From: Thermococcus sp. LS1
GTDB taxonomy: Archaea; Methanobacteriota_B; Thermococci; Thermococcales; Thermococcaceae
NCBI RefSeq assembly: GCF_012027395.1
Contig: NZ_SNUJ01000003.1
Coordinates: forward strand, 1-64,000
DNA: 64,000 bases
Reading direction: 5' to 3'
Positions within the stretch are counted from its first letter, which is position 1. Each line of letters begins with the position of its first letter. A program made the translations under genes and the position numbers. Of this stretch, positions 35,602-44,510 are shown one piece after another. Under the pieces are notes generated by a model. That model ran no database searches, was not told the DNA's origin, and saw nothing but the letters and a program-made list of their open reading frames with translations.

Positions 35602-35623
35602 GCCTTCCCTTAAAACGAAAGCG

Positions 35624-36121
35624 TCACTCAATCTTAACCTCGAAGCCCTCTCCTTCCTTCTTGGTCGGGTGCTTCTTTGGAATCCTGATTTCAAGGACGC
35701 CGTTGTTGTACTTGGCCCTGGTCTTCTCTGGGATGACTTCCTCTGGGAGCCTGATGATTCTCCTGTAGCCGCTGTAGTAGCGCTCGATCTTTATGGCTCC
35801 CTCGCGCTCAAGCTCCTTCTCGCGCCTGACCTGGGCCTCGATATAAACCGCATCTTCGGTGACCCTGACCTTGATGTCCTCCTTTCTGACTCCTGGAAGC
35901 TCAGCGGTGATGACGAACTCGTCGCCCCTGTCGAAGATGTCAACGAATGGCTCCCTCCAGACCTCGCTGGTAAGCTCTTCGTAAGCTGGCCCCTCGCGAT
36001 GGCTCCAGAGCCTTGGCCCGCGCATGAAGTCCCTGAATATTGCGTCAATCTCCTCCTGAATCTCTCTCATTATGTCGAACGGGTCCCAGTAGGGGCGGTC
36101 CCTCCTCCAGACCACCGGCAC
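35624..36121 (-). CDS. hsp20: Small heat shock protein, Hsp20/alpha-crystallin family
   Basis: A protein of about 165 residues that binds unfolding proteins as a large oligomer. Seen: N-terminal region WDPFDIMREIQEEIDAIF, alpha-crystallin domain EPFVDIFDRGDEFVITAELPG to GVLEIRIPKK, and the C-terminal I-x-I-like EIRIPK anchor. GTG 36121 is chosen as it lies 8 nt after GGTGA; GTG 36133 and 36115 are alternatives. GTTTATAAAG at 36167 is the TATA box and a Phr-like palindrome covers the start site, so heat induction is likely. Confidence 0.92.
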   Translation of the reverse strand: MPVVWRRDRPYWDPFDIMREIQEEIDAIFRDFMRGPRLWSHREGPAYEELTSEVWREPFVDIFDRGDEFVITAELPGVRKEDIKVRVTEDAVYIEAQVRREKELEREGAIKIERYYSGYRRIIRLPEEVIPEKTRAKYNNGVLEIRIPKKHPTKKEGEGFEVKIE

Positions 36122-36139
36122 CACCCCCTTCACCTTTTG

Positions 36140-36154
36140 GTTACCAGTAGTAAC
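36140..36154. promoter_or_regulatory. Phr-like operator at the hsp20 transcription start
   Basis: GTTAC-CAGTA-GTAAC (36140-36154) is a perfect 5-bp inverted repeat about 20-25 nt downstream of the hsp20 TATA box on the minus strand, so it overlaps the expected start site. In Pyrococcus the repressor Phr binds a palindromic site at this place and blocks RNA polymerase. Match to the exact published consensus is from memory. Confidence 0.6.
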
Positions 36155-36216
36155 TAAAAAAGAAGAGTTTATAAAGTTTTGTGTCTTTTAGTGTGCATCG
36201 GTGACTAAAACCTGCT

Positions 36217-36702
36217 TCATTCTTTGGTTTTCTTTTCCTTGAACCTCACAATGGGCGCGTTCCAGACGAGCTTGGTGGGGATGGTGACGGTCTCTCCGTC
36301 GTCCCCAATTAGAACGATGTTCGTGGCGTTTATCTCCTTAACGACGCCCTTGTAGCCCTTTAGGTTCACGTAGTCACCTATCTCGAAGGGCCTCACTGCC
36401 GATATCCAAGCCCCTGCGGCTATGTTGTTCAGCATGTCGTGCAGTCCAAAGCCCATGAGGATGCCGATGAAGGCGGTCACGCTTATCGTCAGGCCCTCAA
36501 TCTGGTAGCCCAAGTAACTTAAAGCTGTAAAGATTGAGAACATGACTCCTACAACGACGACAAAGTCCTCGAGGAAGTCGAGGATGAGGTCGTGGATGTT
36601 AAACCTGTTCATGGATTTCCTTATGCTAATTCCTATGATCTTTGAGATTAGAGAGCCAATCACGATTATGAGGATTGCATAAATCAGCTTTTCGAGTTCC
36701 AT
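36217..36702 (-). CDS. Small mechanosensitive channel, MscS family
   Basis: A 161-residue membrane protein: an N-terminal helix, a second helix VVVVGVMFSIFTALSYLGYQ, then the pore-lining TM3 segment and beta domain GFGLHDMLNNIAAGAWISAVRPFEIGDYVNLKGYKGVVKEI, which is the MscS signature. It lacks the large C-terminal cage domain, so it is a minimal form; it should release solutes on osmotic downshock. Confidence 0.85.
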   Translation of the reverse strand: MELEKLIYAILIIVIGSLISKIIGISIRKSMNRFNIHDLILDFLEDFVVVVGVMFSIFTALSYLGYQIEGLTISVTAFIGILMGFGLHDMLNNIAAGAWISAVRPFEIGDYVNLKGYKGVVKEINATNIVLIGDDGETVTIPTKLVWNAPIVRFKEKKTKE

Positions 36703-36742
36703 GGGATTTCCCTATTTTAGGTTGTTCCTGCGCCTTTTAAGG

Positions 36743-37600
36743 TTAGAGCTCCAGAACAGAGTTAGGCTCGAGGGCCTTCGCCTCGTAACCCAGACCCCCC
36801 AGTATACGGGCGAACTCCCCGGCGAAACCATAGACTGTGAAAATTCTCTCGGGCTTTACCCTCTCCACTATCTTCATCAGCTCCCAGAAATCCGCATGAT
36901 TGCTCAGCTTCAGCCTCCCAAAGCCCGAAACAGTAAGCTCCCACGGTGAAAGAGAGTTCTCAACCCTTGGCGAGCGATAGGAGCGAAGCACGATATCGCC
37001 ATCCCCCTCGATGTTGCGAAACTCGATTCCGAACTTCGCATAAATCCGAGCGACCTTCACTATCTCCCTAGAGGCTTTCACAGTATAGCCATGAACGTCG
37101 AGTATCTTCATGACCTCCTGGGCCTTTCCCATCTGGTTGACGTAGAGGGTCGGCCTCTTTCCCCGGTCTAAAGCCTCCTCCACGAAGGCCACCAGCTTTT
37201 TCTCGGCCTCTCGCGGGGATGGGAACGTGAACGAGGGAACCCCAAAGGTAGCTTCGATTATGAGAACGTCGGCCCTCGGAAAGTGGCTCTTTTCGGCGGT
37301 TCTCAGCTTGAACCACTTGGTGTCGCCGGTATAGAAAACCGTCTCTGTGTCCAGCCAGAGCTTTATTCCCGCCGAGCCGAGCATGTGGCCTGCTGGATAG
37401 AGCCTGGCTTTGTACTCGCCGAGGTAGAAGGTCTCTCCAAACTCGACCTCGCGATAGAAGCCGCCCTTACGGAGGTGGCTGAGGAACTTTGTCGCTTTGG
37501 TGGCGAAGATAACCTCGCCGCTCACGAAATGATCTGTATGCGCATGACTCTGGAAGGCAATCTTAGCCGAACTGTCGAGGCCGAGGTTCCGTATTATCAT
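36743..37600 (-). CDS. MBL/beta-CASP-type nuclease-like protein
   Basis: A 285-residue metallo-beta-lactamase-fold protein with SHAHTDH (HxHxDH) near 18-24, AGHMLGSAG near 72, TGDTKWF near 92 and SNHADFWELM near 240, the last resembling motif B/C of beta-CASP nucleases. These are related to SNM1/Artemis and CPSF-type DNA or RNA processing enzymes. It may act as exonuclease; specificity is unknown. Confidence 0.78.
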   Translation of the reverse strand: MIIRNLGLDSSAKIAFQSHAHTDHFVSGEVIFATKATKFLSHLRKGGFYREVEFGETFYLGEYKARLYPAGHMLGSAGIKLWLDTETVFYTGDTKWFKLRTAEKSHFPRADVLIIEATFGVPSFTFPSPREAEKKLVAFVEEALDRGKRPTLYVNQMGKAQEVMKILDVHGYTVKASREIVKVARIYAKFGIEFRNIEGDGDIVLRSYRSPRVENSLSPWELTVSGFGRLKLSNHADFWELMKIVERVKPERIFTVYGFAGEFARILGGLGYEAKALEPNSVLEL

Positions 37601-37662
37601 TACTTGAATAAGTGCCCGAAATCCTTATTTAGCTTCGTTTCGATAGTAATCTCGGTGTTGAG

Positions 37663-38601
37663 ATGGTCACCTACATACTCGAGACGCGTGAACTGACCAA
37701 GTTCTTCGGCAAAAGAAACGTCGTCTATCATCTTAATCTCAAGGTCCCTAAGGGGGCTGTCTACGGCTTCCTAGGGCCGAACGGCGCCGGAAAGACCACC
37801 ACCATAAAGATGCTGACCGGTGCGCTCAAGCCGACCTACGGCGAGATAAGGATTTTCGGCCTTGAGATGCCGCGCGAGAGGGTCGGAATAATGAAGCGGG
37901 TCGGCTACATGCCCGAGAAGCCCCTGGCTTACGAGGACATGACCATCTTCGAGTTCCTCACCTACATGGGGCGCCTGCTCGGCCTTCCAAGGGGAGAAGC
38001 CATTAAGCAGGCCCGTGAGCTGATGGCCTACACCGGAGTTGGTAAACTCGCCTTTAACAAAATCAAGGAGCTATCTAGCGGCCAGAGGCAGCGTGTCAGC
38101 TTCGCCGCGTCCCTTCTTGGCGACCCCGAAATGCTCATCCTTGACGAGCCTACCAGCAACCTCGACCCGCTCGGCAGAATGGAGTTCATCGGGAAGATTC
38201 TTGAGCTGGCAAAAGTCGGCAAGACGATATTCATTAGCTCACACATAGTTAGTGAGATAGAGAGGATGTGCAACTACGTTGGGCTCATCAAGGACGGTCA
38301 ACTCATAGAGCAGGGCCGCGTGAGGGATCTGGTGAACGTTGAAAGCACTGACTACGATGTCATCGTCTCGGACAATACCAAGCTCCTTGAATTCCTGAAG
38401 GGGCAGGTTTACGTGCGCGAGGCATGGAAGGAGGAAGGGGTTCTCCGGGTGAAGCTCGACGAGCGCTTTGCCGAGCGGTTCTTCGAGGAGGTTCCAGCTT
38501 TCCTCGCCCGCGAGAAACTCGCCCTTAAGCTCTTCAAGCCCCACACCAGTCCGCTGGAGAGAATCCTCATGAAGCGCTTCAATGTGGGGTGGAAAGGATG
38601 A
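37663..38601 (+). CDS. ABC transporter ATP-binding protein
   Basis: A 312-residue ABC-2-type exporter ATPase: Walker A GPNGAGKTTT near 40, signature LSSGQRQRVSFAASLLGDPEMLILDEPTSNLDPLG in pieces near 145-175 (Walker B LILDEP), switch His in SSHIVSEIER. The C-terminal 90 residues are an accessory domain typical of exporters of drugs, peptides or lipids. Its stop overlaps the permease start by 4 nt. Confidence 0.93.
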   Translation: MVTYILETRELTKFFGKRNVVYHLNLKVPKGAVYGFLGPNGAGKTTTIKMLTGALKPTYGEIRIFGLEMPRERVGIMKRVGYMPEKPLAYEDMTIFEFLTYMGRLLGLPRGEAIKQARELMAYTGVGKLAFNKIKELSSGQRQRVSFAASLLGDPEMLILDEPTSNLDPLGRMEFIGKILELAKVGKTIFISSHIVSEIERMCNYVGLIKDGQLIEQGRVRDLVNVESTDYDVIVSDNTKLLEFLKGQVYVREAWKEEGVLRVKLDERFAERFFEEVPAFLAREKLALKLFKPHTSPLERILMKRFNVGWKG

Positions 38602-39425
38602 GCGAGAATGCTGCAACAAGCGGGAGGGGATTGACGAAGAGCGGCTTCTGGATTATTTTCGAGACTGAATTCAGGAGGCACCTTCGCTCAAGGAAGCTCA
38701 AGGTGCTCTTCGTTGTCACGTTCTTTCCGACACTCATTTACCTAATAAGCCCGAACGCTACTGGAACGGGCGTCGATGCTATGCAGAAAGCATTCCAGGC
38801 CCTTATGCTCGACCTCGTACCCAACTACTGGCTCGGAATAATCGGCCAGCTACTCGCGATAATCCTCATGAGCGACCTCCTCGCGAGCGAAATCGACCGG
38901 GGCACGATAAGACTACTCCTTGCGCGTCCAGTTCGCTTAAGCGAGGTCGTAACGGCAAAATTCTTGGCAGGGATGAGTTCCCTGGCGGTTCTCTTTGGAG
39001 TTCCATACTTAATAATCTGGCTCTACAATCCTGTCGTTTACGGTACAGGAATAGAGGGGCTGTGGAAAGGTCTTTCCGACTTCGCCCTCATCCTAGGGGC
39101 GACGCTACTGGTTCTCGCGGCCCTTGGAGCCCTTGCAATGCTGGTTTCTGTCATTGTCACGAGGCCGCTCTACGCTTCCATAGCTACTTTCGGTCTCGTT
39201 TTCCTCCTGCAGTTCCTTCTTCCCCAGATACCCTACGTGAAAAACTCTGAGCGCTATACCCTTGGCTATCAGACGGTCGTGCTGCTTAAGTCAGGATTCG
39301 ATAAGCTTAATCTCACTGATTTCCATGGAAATCCTGCCCATACGGCACTCTTCTTTGGAGCTGCTACCGTTCTTCTCCTGCTGCTAGCGTGGGCTGTTCT
39401 CCTCCGGAGGGAGTTCCCTGAGTGA
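38598..39425 (+). CDS. ABC-2 transporter permease
   Basis: A 275-residue membrane protein with six hydrophobic helices and the ABC-2 layout: N-terminal FETEFRRHLRSRKLKVLFVVTFFPTL, then LLASEIDRGTIRLLLARPVRLSEVVTAKF, the loop found after TM2 in this class. ATG 38598 overlaps the ATPase stop (ATGA), so the pair is translationally coupled. Substrate unknown. Confidence 0.87.
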   Translation: MSENAATSGRGLTKSGFWIIFETEFRRHLRSRKLKVLFVVTFFPTLIYLISPNATGTGVDAMQKAFQALMLDLVPNYWLGIIGQLLAIILMSDLLASEIDRGTIRLLLARPVRLSEVVTAKFLAGMSSLAVLFGVPYLIIWLYNPVVYGTGIEGLWKGLSDFALILGATLLVLAALGALAMLVSVIVTRPLYASIATFGLVFLLQFLLPQIPYVKNSERYTLGYQTVVLLKSGFDKLNLTDFHGNPAHTALFFGAATVLLLLLAWAVLLRREFPE

Positions 39426-39512
39426 TGGACAATATATCCAACATCAAGTTTGATCTTTCGTTATGTAAAAGCTTTTTATAGTCGCTCGCCCAAATAAGGG
39501 CAGGTGGTAGGC

Positions 39513-41201
39513 ATGACTTTCGATAAGGAGAAGCTCAAGGCCATTAAGCAGGCTGAGGAGGAATGGGAGGAGAAAGTTGTCAAGCCTCTCATAGCGAAGA
39601 GGCCGGAAAGAAAGGAAAAGTTCATGACGGATGATGGCTTCGAGATAAAGCGCGTTTACACACCTGCTGACCTCGGAGAGGACTGGGACTACCTTGAGAA
39701 GCTTGGCTTCCCTGGGCAGTATCCGTTCACGAGGGGCGTTTACGGAACCATGTATCGCGGCCGTTTCTGGACGATGAGGCAGTACGCAGGTTTTGGAACG
39801 GCGGAGGAGAGCAACAAGCGCTACAAGTATCTCCTCAGCCAGGGACAGACGGGTTTGAGCGTCGCCTTTGATCTGCCCACTCAGATAGGATATGACTCCG
39901 ACCACCCGATGAGCGAGGGTGAGGTCGGAAAGGTCGGTGTTGCCATCGATTCTCTCTGGGATATGCGCATACTCTTCGATGGAATCCCGCTCGATAAGGT
40001 CTCAACATCGATGACGATTAACTCAACCGCCGCCAACCTTCTCGCCATGTACATTCTCGTCGCCGAGGAGCAGGGCGTTCAGCCCCACCAGCTCAGGGGA
40101 ACCGTTCAGAACGACATTCTGAAGGAGTACATAGCCAGGGGAACCTACATCTTCCCGCCGCAGCCGAGCATGAGGCTCACCACCGATATCATCATGTACT
40201 GCGCCGAGCACGTGCCGAAGTGGAACCCGATTTCGATAAGCGGCTACCACATTCGCGAGGCTGGGGCAAACGCGGTTCAGGAGGTCGCGTTCACTTTGGC
40301 GGACGGTATAGAGTACGTTAAGGCCGTCATAGACAGGGGCATGGACGTTGATAAGTTCGCCGGAAGGCTGAGCTTTTTCTTCAACGCCCACAACAACTTC
40401 CTTGAGGAGATTGCCAAGTTCAGGGCCGCGAGAAGGCTCTGGGCCTACATAATGAAGGAGTGGTTCAACGCCAAGAACCCGCGCTCAATGCTCCTGCGCT
40501 TCCACACGCAGACGGCAGGTTCAACGCTCACCGCCCAGCAGCCAGAGAACAACATAGTCCGCGTTGCTATACAGGCCCTCGCGGCTGTCCTCGGCGGAAC
40601 GCAGTCACTTCACACCAACTCCTACGACGAGGCTCTGAGCCTTCCGACCGAGAAGAGCGTTAGGATCGCCCTCAGGACCCAGCAGATCATCGCCTACGAG
40701 AGCGGCGTCGTTGATACGATAGACCCGCTCGGCGGTTCCTACTACATCGAGTGGCTCACTGACCACATCTACGAAGAAGCTTTGAAGTACATCGAAAAGA
40801 TCCAGAAGATGGGCGGCATGATGAGGGCCATTGAGCGCGGTTATATCCAGAAGGAGATAGCGGAGAGTGCCTACAAGTACCAGAGGGAAGTTGAAGAGAA
40901 GAAGCGCATCATCGTCGGCGTCAACGAGTTCATCGTGGACGAGCCGCTGGACGTCGAGATACTCAAAGTCGACCCGAGCATCAGGGAGAAGCAGATAGAG
41001 CGCCTTAAGAAGCTCAGGAGCGAGCGCGACAACAAGAAGGTCGAGGAGACTCTCGACAAGCTCAGGAAGGCGGCAGAAACCGAGGACGAGAACCTCATGC
41101 CGTACATCATCGAGGCCCACAGGCACCTCGCGACCCTTGGAGAGGTCACCGACGTCCTGCGCGAGGTTTGGGGCGAGTACAGGGCGCCGCTGATATTCTG
41201 A
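39513..41201 (+). CDS. Methylmalonyl-CoA mutase, large (catalytic) subunit
   Basis: A 562-residue TIM-barrel catalytic subunit that interconverts succinyl-CoA and (R)-methylmalonyl-CoA with adenosylcobalamin. Hallmarks: [26 protein letters not shown] near 75-100, [19 protein letters not shown] near 118-137, [15 protein letters not shown] near 170. The B12-binding domain is absent; archaea encode it as a separate small subunit, not found in this window. CTTTTTATAG at 39471 is the TATA box; ATG 39513 follows AGGTGG. Confidence 0.94.
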   Translation: MTFDKEKLKAIKQAEEEWEEKVVKPLIAKRPERKEKFMTDDGFEIKRVYTPADLGEDWDYLEKLGFPGQYPFTRGVYGTMYRGRFWTMRQYAGFGTAEESNKRYKYLLSQGQTGLSVAFDLPTQIGYDSDHPMSEGEVGKVGVAIDSLWDMRILFDGIPLDKVSTSMTINSTAANLLAMYILVAEEQGVQPHQLRGTVQNDILKEYIARGTYIFPPQPSMRLTTDIIMYCAEHVPKWNPISISGYHIREAGANAVQEVAFTLADGIEYVKAVIDRGMDVDKFAGRLSFFFNAHNNFLEEIAKFRAARRLWAYIMKEWFNAKNPRSMLLRFHTQTAGSTLTAQQPENNIVRVAIQALAAVLGGTQSLHTNSYDEALSLPTEKSVRIALRTQQIIAYESGVVDTIDPLGGSYYIEWLTDHIYEEALKYIEKIQKMGGMMRAIERGYIQKEIAESAYKYQREVEEKKRIIVGVNEFIVDEPLDVEILKVDPSIREKQIERLKKLRSERDNKKVEETLDKLRKAAETEDENLMPYIIEAHRHLATLGEVTDVLREVWGEYRAPLIF

Positions 41202-41321
41202 ATTTCGCCTTTCCTTTTTCTCATCCCGCCCTTCAGAAAACCTTAAAACCCCACGAAAAAGCTTAAAAAAGGATAGGTCAAGCAACGTTAGACATCACGA
41301 TAACCTCGGGAGGGATTGTGA

Positions 41322-41477
41322 ATGGCGAGAAACAAGCCGCTTGCAAAGAAGCTCAGACTTGCCAAGGCTGCGAAGCAGAACAGGCGTGTTCCGGTCTGGG
41401 TCATCGTTAAGACCAACAGAAAGGTCATGACCCACCCCAAGAGGAGACACTGGAGAAGGACCAAGCTTAAGGAGTGA
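41322..41477 (+). CDS. rpl39e: 50S ribosomal protein L39e
   Basis: A 51-residue basic protein: [20 protein letters not shown], then [15 protein letters not shown] and [11 protein letters not shown]. It matches archaeal/eukaryotic L39e, which lines the exit tunnel. AGGGA precedes the ATG. CTTAAAAAAGG near 41262 is the TATA box. First gene of L39e-L31e-aIF6-LX operon, a cluster conserved in archaea. Confidence 0.95.
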   Translation: MARNKPLAKKLRLAKAAKQNRRVPVWVIVKTNRKVMTHPKRRHWRRTKLKE

Positions 41478-41487
41478 GGTGATGTAG

Positions 41488-41763
41488 ATGCCGATTAAGT
41501 CGGGAGACGAGGTCATATTCACCGTTCCGATTAGGAAGGTTAAGAAGAGGGTTCCGCGCTGGAAGAGGGCCCCCAGAGCGGCTCGCTTCGTCCGCGAGTG
41601 GATAGCGAGGCACGCCAAGGCCGAGGAGGTCATCATCGACCCGGCCGTCAACGAGAAGCTCTGGGAGAGGGGCACTGAGAAGCCGCCCAACAAGCTCCGC
41701 GTTAAGGTCAAGGTCGAGGAGCAGGACGGCAAGAGGGTTGCCTACGTCAACCTTGCCGACTGA
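41488..41763 (+). CDS. rpl31e: 50S ribosomal protein L31e
   Basis: A 91-residue basic protein with [20 protein letters not shown] at the start and [26 protein letters not shown] in the middle, characteristic of L31e, near the tunnel exit. It follows L39e after 10 nt with a GAGGTGATGTAG ribosome site. Confidence 0.95.
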   Translation: MPIKSGDEVIFTVPIRKVKKRVPRWKRAPRAARFVREWIARHAKAEEVIIDPAVNEKLWERGTEKPPNKLRVKVKVEEQDGKRVAYVNLAD

Positions 41764-41797
41764 ATTCCTTTCCTTTTAATTCCCACGAGGTGACGAG

Positions 41798-42484
41798 ATG
41801 CACATCGAAAGACTCGATTTTGAGAATTCGCCGTACCTCGGTGTTTACGGTACCGCTACGGATAGGGTAGCCCTTATCAGGGAGGGTCTCGGAGAGAGGA
41901 AGCTCGAGGTTCTCCGCGAGGTTCTCAAGGTTCCGCTCATCGAGACGAGCATAATGAAATCCAGGATAGTTGGCGTATTCGCCGCCGGCAATTCCAACGC
42001 GATAGTTGTCCCCTGGTACATCTGGGACGCCGAGCTCGAGCACATCCAGAACGAACTCAACGAACTCGACATCGACATGAGGATAGAGCCCTTCCAGAGC
42101 ACGCTTACAGCCTTCGGCAACCTGATCCTTGCCAACGACAAAGCCGCACTCATAAGCGTCAAGTTCACCCGAGAGGAGGCAAAGAAGCTCGAGGACATAC
42201 TCGGCGTTGAGGTCGAGAGGGGAATGATAGGCGACTACCACGCGGTTGGCAGTGTGGGTGTCGTCACCAACAGGGGCGGCCTCGTTCACCCAGAGGCCAC
42301 CGATGAGGAGCTTGAGTGGCTCCGCGACCTTTTCAAGGTTGATATATACGTCGGAACCGCCAACATGGGCGTTCCCTTCGTCGGCTCGTGCATGCTGGCG
42401 AACTCTCACGGTGTCGTTGTCGGACACCTCACTACTGGACCCGAGATTGTGAAGATTGAAGAGGCTTTGGGATTCCTTGACTGA
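41798..42484 (+). CDS. eif6: Translation initiation factor aIF6
   Basis: A 228-residue pentein-fold protein (five similar units) that binds the large subunit and prevents early subunit joining. Repeats are visible as VPLIETSIMKSRIVGVFAAGNSNAIVVP, then AFGNLILANDKAALIS and THGVVVGHLTTGPEI-like ends (NSHGVVVGHLTTGPE). GAGGTGACG precedes the ATG. Third gene of the ribosomal cluster. Confidence 0.95.
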   Translation: MHIERLDFENSPYLGVYGTATDRVALIREGLGERKLEVLREVLKVPLIETSIMKSRIVGVFAAGNSNAIVVPWYIWDAELEHIQNELNELDIDMRIEPFQSTLTAFGNLILANDKAALISVKFTREEAKKLEDILGVEVERGMIGDYHAVGSVGVVTNRGGLVHPEATDEELEWLRDLFKVDIYVGTANMGVPFVGSCMLANSHGVVVGHLTTGPEIVKIEEALGFLD

Positions 42485-42498
42485 GGGAGGTGTGAGGA

Positions 42499-42732
42499 AT
42501 GGACGTTAAGGTCTTCCGCGTTAAGGGTGTGTTCGAGAGGCTCGGAAAGAAGCAGCCCTTCACCAAGGAATACAGGGCTCTCAAGCAGGAGCACGTCAAG
42601 GAGCTCGTTTACTCTGAGATAGGCAGCAAGCACAGGGTTCCGAGGGCCAAGATATGGATTGAGAGCATCGAAGAGATAAAGCCGGAAGAGGCTGAAGACC
42701 CCGTCGTCAGGAAGCTCAGCCTCGAGCTCTGA
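42499..42732 (+). CDS. rplX: 50S ribosomal protein L18Ae (LX)
   Basis: A 77-residue protein, [20 protein letters not shown] through [24 protein letters not shown], matching archaeal LX/L20a. GGGAGGTGTG precedes the ATG. It closes the L39e-L31e-aIF6-LX cluster; prefoldin and SRP-receptor genes that often follow in other archaea are not here. Confidence 0.93.
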   Translation: MDVKVFRVKGVFERLGKKQPFTKEYRALKQEHVKELVYSEIGSKHRVPRAKIWIESIEEIKPEEAEDPVVRKLSLEL

Positions 42733-42740
42733 TTTCTTTT

Positions 42741-43340
42741 CTACTTCTCCCTCCAGCCGAGAACCCTCGACTGGTAGTGCCTTTTTGGAAATATCTCCAG
42801 GGGGTCGATGCCCTTCTCGCGGAGCAGGTGTCTCAGCTCGACCTCGTAGTCCGCCTTCTGAAGTTCTTCGCTCTCTCTGATTTCAACGATAAACAGCCAT
42901 TCCGTAAGCTCTCTTATCGTCTTGTAGCCGAGGCCGAGGAGCGGTCTTATGTATGCGACGCCAAACCTGTCCTCCAGCGAGCGGGCCTTTGGGAGGTCGA
43001 GGAACGGAACTCTGTCGTCTCTCCTCGTACCGTCGCTCACTCTCTCGACTTCAGGCATGGAGGCTATAGCTTCCAGGGCTTTTTCGTGGATGAATTGGAT
43101 GGCATTGTTGGGATGACCATCCTTAATTGCCATCTCCGCCGCTTTCTCAAGCACTTCCCTCGGCAGATAAAGAACCTCATGCTCGAAGCCGAGGGTTTGG
43201 GCGGTTTCCTTTGCGTATCTCCAGTTGTCGAGCAGGCCGAAACTCACCGTTACAAGTCTAACCTCGTAGCCGAGTCTCGTTAGAATCCACGCAGCTAAGC
43301 TGGAATCCTTCCCGCCGGAGTAGAGATGGTGGACTTTCAT
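42741..43340 (-). CDS. PP-loop ATPase, diphthamide-synthase-like (alpha hydrolase family)
   Basis: A 199-residue N-type ATP pyrophosphatase fold: LYSGGKDSSLAAWIL (SGGKDS P-loop) near 6-20, then VSDGTRRDDRVPFLDLPKARSLEDRFG near 100-130 and YIRPLLGLGYKTIRELTEWLF near 135-155. It resembles TIGR00289/ATPase families that adenylate a substrate, maybe in tRNA or diphthamide modification. Function unproven. Confidence 0.72.
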   Translation of the reverse strand: MKVHHLYSGGKDSSLAAWILTRLGYEVRLVTVSFGLLDNWRYAKETAQTLGFEHEVLYLPREVLEKAAEMAIKDGHPNNAIQFIHEKALEAIASMPEVERVSDGTRRDDRVPFLDLPKARSLEDRFGVAYIRPLLGLGYKTIRELTEWLFIVEIRESEELQKADYEVELRHLLREKGIDPLEIFPKRHYQSRVLGWREK

Positions 43341-43430
43341 TGTTTCACCTCATGCTTCCCACTATGACGAGAGATTTAAAGGTCTTGGGGTTTAATTAGG
43401 GGACGTACAAACTTTGATGAATCTCTATCG

Positions 43431-43457
43431 AGCAACTTTGCAAAGGCGAAGTTTGCT
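43431..43457. repeat. Intergenic hairpin upstream of the YhbY-S19e operon
   Basis: AGCAA-CTTTGC (43431-43441) pairs with GCGAAG-TTTGCT (43446-43457) around AAAG, giving an 11-bp stem with one G-T/U pair and one bulged T. It lies between the PP-loop gene and the promoters of the YhbY gene (CTTTAAAAG near 43465 and CTTTTATAAAG near 43479). Role unknown: operator, terminator or RNA element. Confidence 0.4.
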
Positions 43458-43527
43458 AGGCAACCTTTAAAAGCCAAACTTTTATAAAGCCTTCAGCCTA
43501 CGGCGAGAGGCCTTAGAGGTGAGAGAG

Positions 43528-43944
43528 ATGGAGAAACGCTTACCCGGAAAAGTGAGGCGAGCCATTCGCGCTAAATATTACGACATCGAGCCCAGAGCCT
43601 GGATAGGCAAGAGAGGGCTCGATGAGAGCGTTATAAGTGAGATTAACACCCAGCTCGAGAAGGACGGCATACTCAAGGTCGAGATCAGGAAGGGTGCTCT
43701 CATCAGCACAGGCATGGAAAGAAGGGAGCTGGCAGAGAAGGTGGCCGAGCTCACCGACAGCGAACTCATCGAAGTCAGGGGCAAAAGGTTTATATTGTTC
43801 AAGCCGAGAGAGGGGTGGGAAAAGTATTTAAGGAAGCTCCAGAGAAAGGAGCTTTCGAAGGAAAAGCGGGAAGAGAAGCCCGTTAAGAAAGTCAAGCTCG
43901 ACATCGCTCAATTCAGGAGGAAATTCAAGAAGGGGAGGGATTGA
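43528..43944 (+). CDS. YhbY/CRM-domain RNA-binding protein
   Basis: A 138-residue protein. Residues 1-90 form a CRM/YhbY fold (VRRAIRAKYYDIEPRAWIGKRGL, LEKDGILKVEIRKGAL, with the family GxxG-like IGKRG loop); the rest is a Lys/Arg tail. Such proteins act in ribosome assembly, in keeping with rps19e 3 nt downstream. ATG 43528 follows GAGGTGA. Confidence 0.82.
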   Translation: MEKRLPGKVRRAIRAKYYDIEPRAWIGKRGLDESVISEINTQLEKDGILKVEIRKGALISTGMERRELAEKVAELTDSELIEVRGKRFILFKPREGWEKYLRKLQRKELSKEKREEKPVKKVKLDIAQFRRKFKKGRD

Positions 43945-43947
43945 AGG

Positions 43948-44400
43948 ATGGCTACGGTTTATGACGTTCCTGGTGATTTGCTCGTCGAGAGGGTTGCCCA
44001 GAAGCTCAAGGAGATAGAGGCTATAAAGCCGCCCGAGTGGGCCCCGTTCGTCAAGACCGGCAGGCACAAGGAGCGCCTTCCAGAGCAGGAGGACTGGTGG
44101 TACTACAGGGTTGCCAGCATCTTCAGGAAGATCTACATTGACGGGCCGGTCGGAATTGAGAGGCTCAGGACCTGGTACGGTGGAAGGAAGAACCGCGGTC
44201 ACGCCCCGGAGCACTTCTATAAGGCCGGTGGAAGCATTATCAGGAAGGCCCTCCAGCAGCTTGAGGCTGCCGGCTTTGTTCAGAGGGTCCCCGGCGAAGG
44301 AAGAATCGTCACCCCGCAGGGACAGAGCTTCCTCGACAAGATTGCCACCGAGCTCAAGAAGGAGCTTGAGGAGCAGATTCCGGAGCTCAAGAAGTACTGA
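43948..44400 (+). CDS. rps19e: 30S ribosomal protein S19e
   Basis: A 150-residue archaeal/eukaryotic S19e: [45 protein letters not shown] and a [19 protein letters not shown] core. It functions in small-subunit maturation. It starts 3 nt after the YhbY gene. In many archaea PDCD5 follows directly; here a minus-strand glycoprotein gene is inserted between them. Confidence 0.95.
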   Translation: MATVYDVPGDLLVERVAQKLKEIEAIKPPEWAPFVKTGRHKERLPEQEDWWYYRVASIFRKIYIDGPVGIERLRTWYGGRKNRGHAPEHFYKAGGSIIRKALQQLEAAGFVQRVPGEGRIVTPQGQSFLDKIATELKKELEEQIPELKKY

Positions 44401-44510
44401 GGGCTTTCAGCCTCTCTTCTCTCTTAGTTGTCCATATCTCAGTCCAGATTTTGAGCATCAGCGGCAGCTCTGAGCAACGTCCACAGATGTTCCGATTATG
44501 AGCACCGGGC

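Noticed and set aside
43411-43430. TTGATGAAT as a box C of a guide RNA
   Set aside because: First base is a pyrimidine and no box D follows at guide distance.
44401-44510. Possible C/D sRNA after rps19e (CTGA and GATG-like boxes)
   Set aside because: Only one box D matches; the candidate box C (CTGATGC) differs at two key positions and no closing stem exists.
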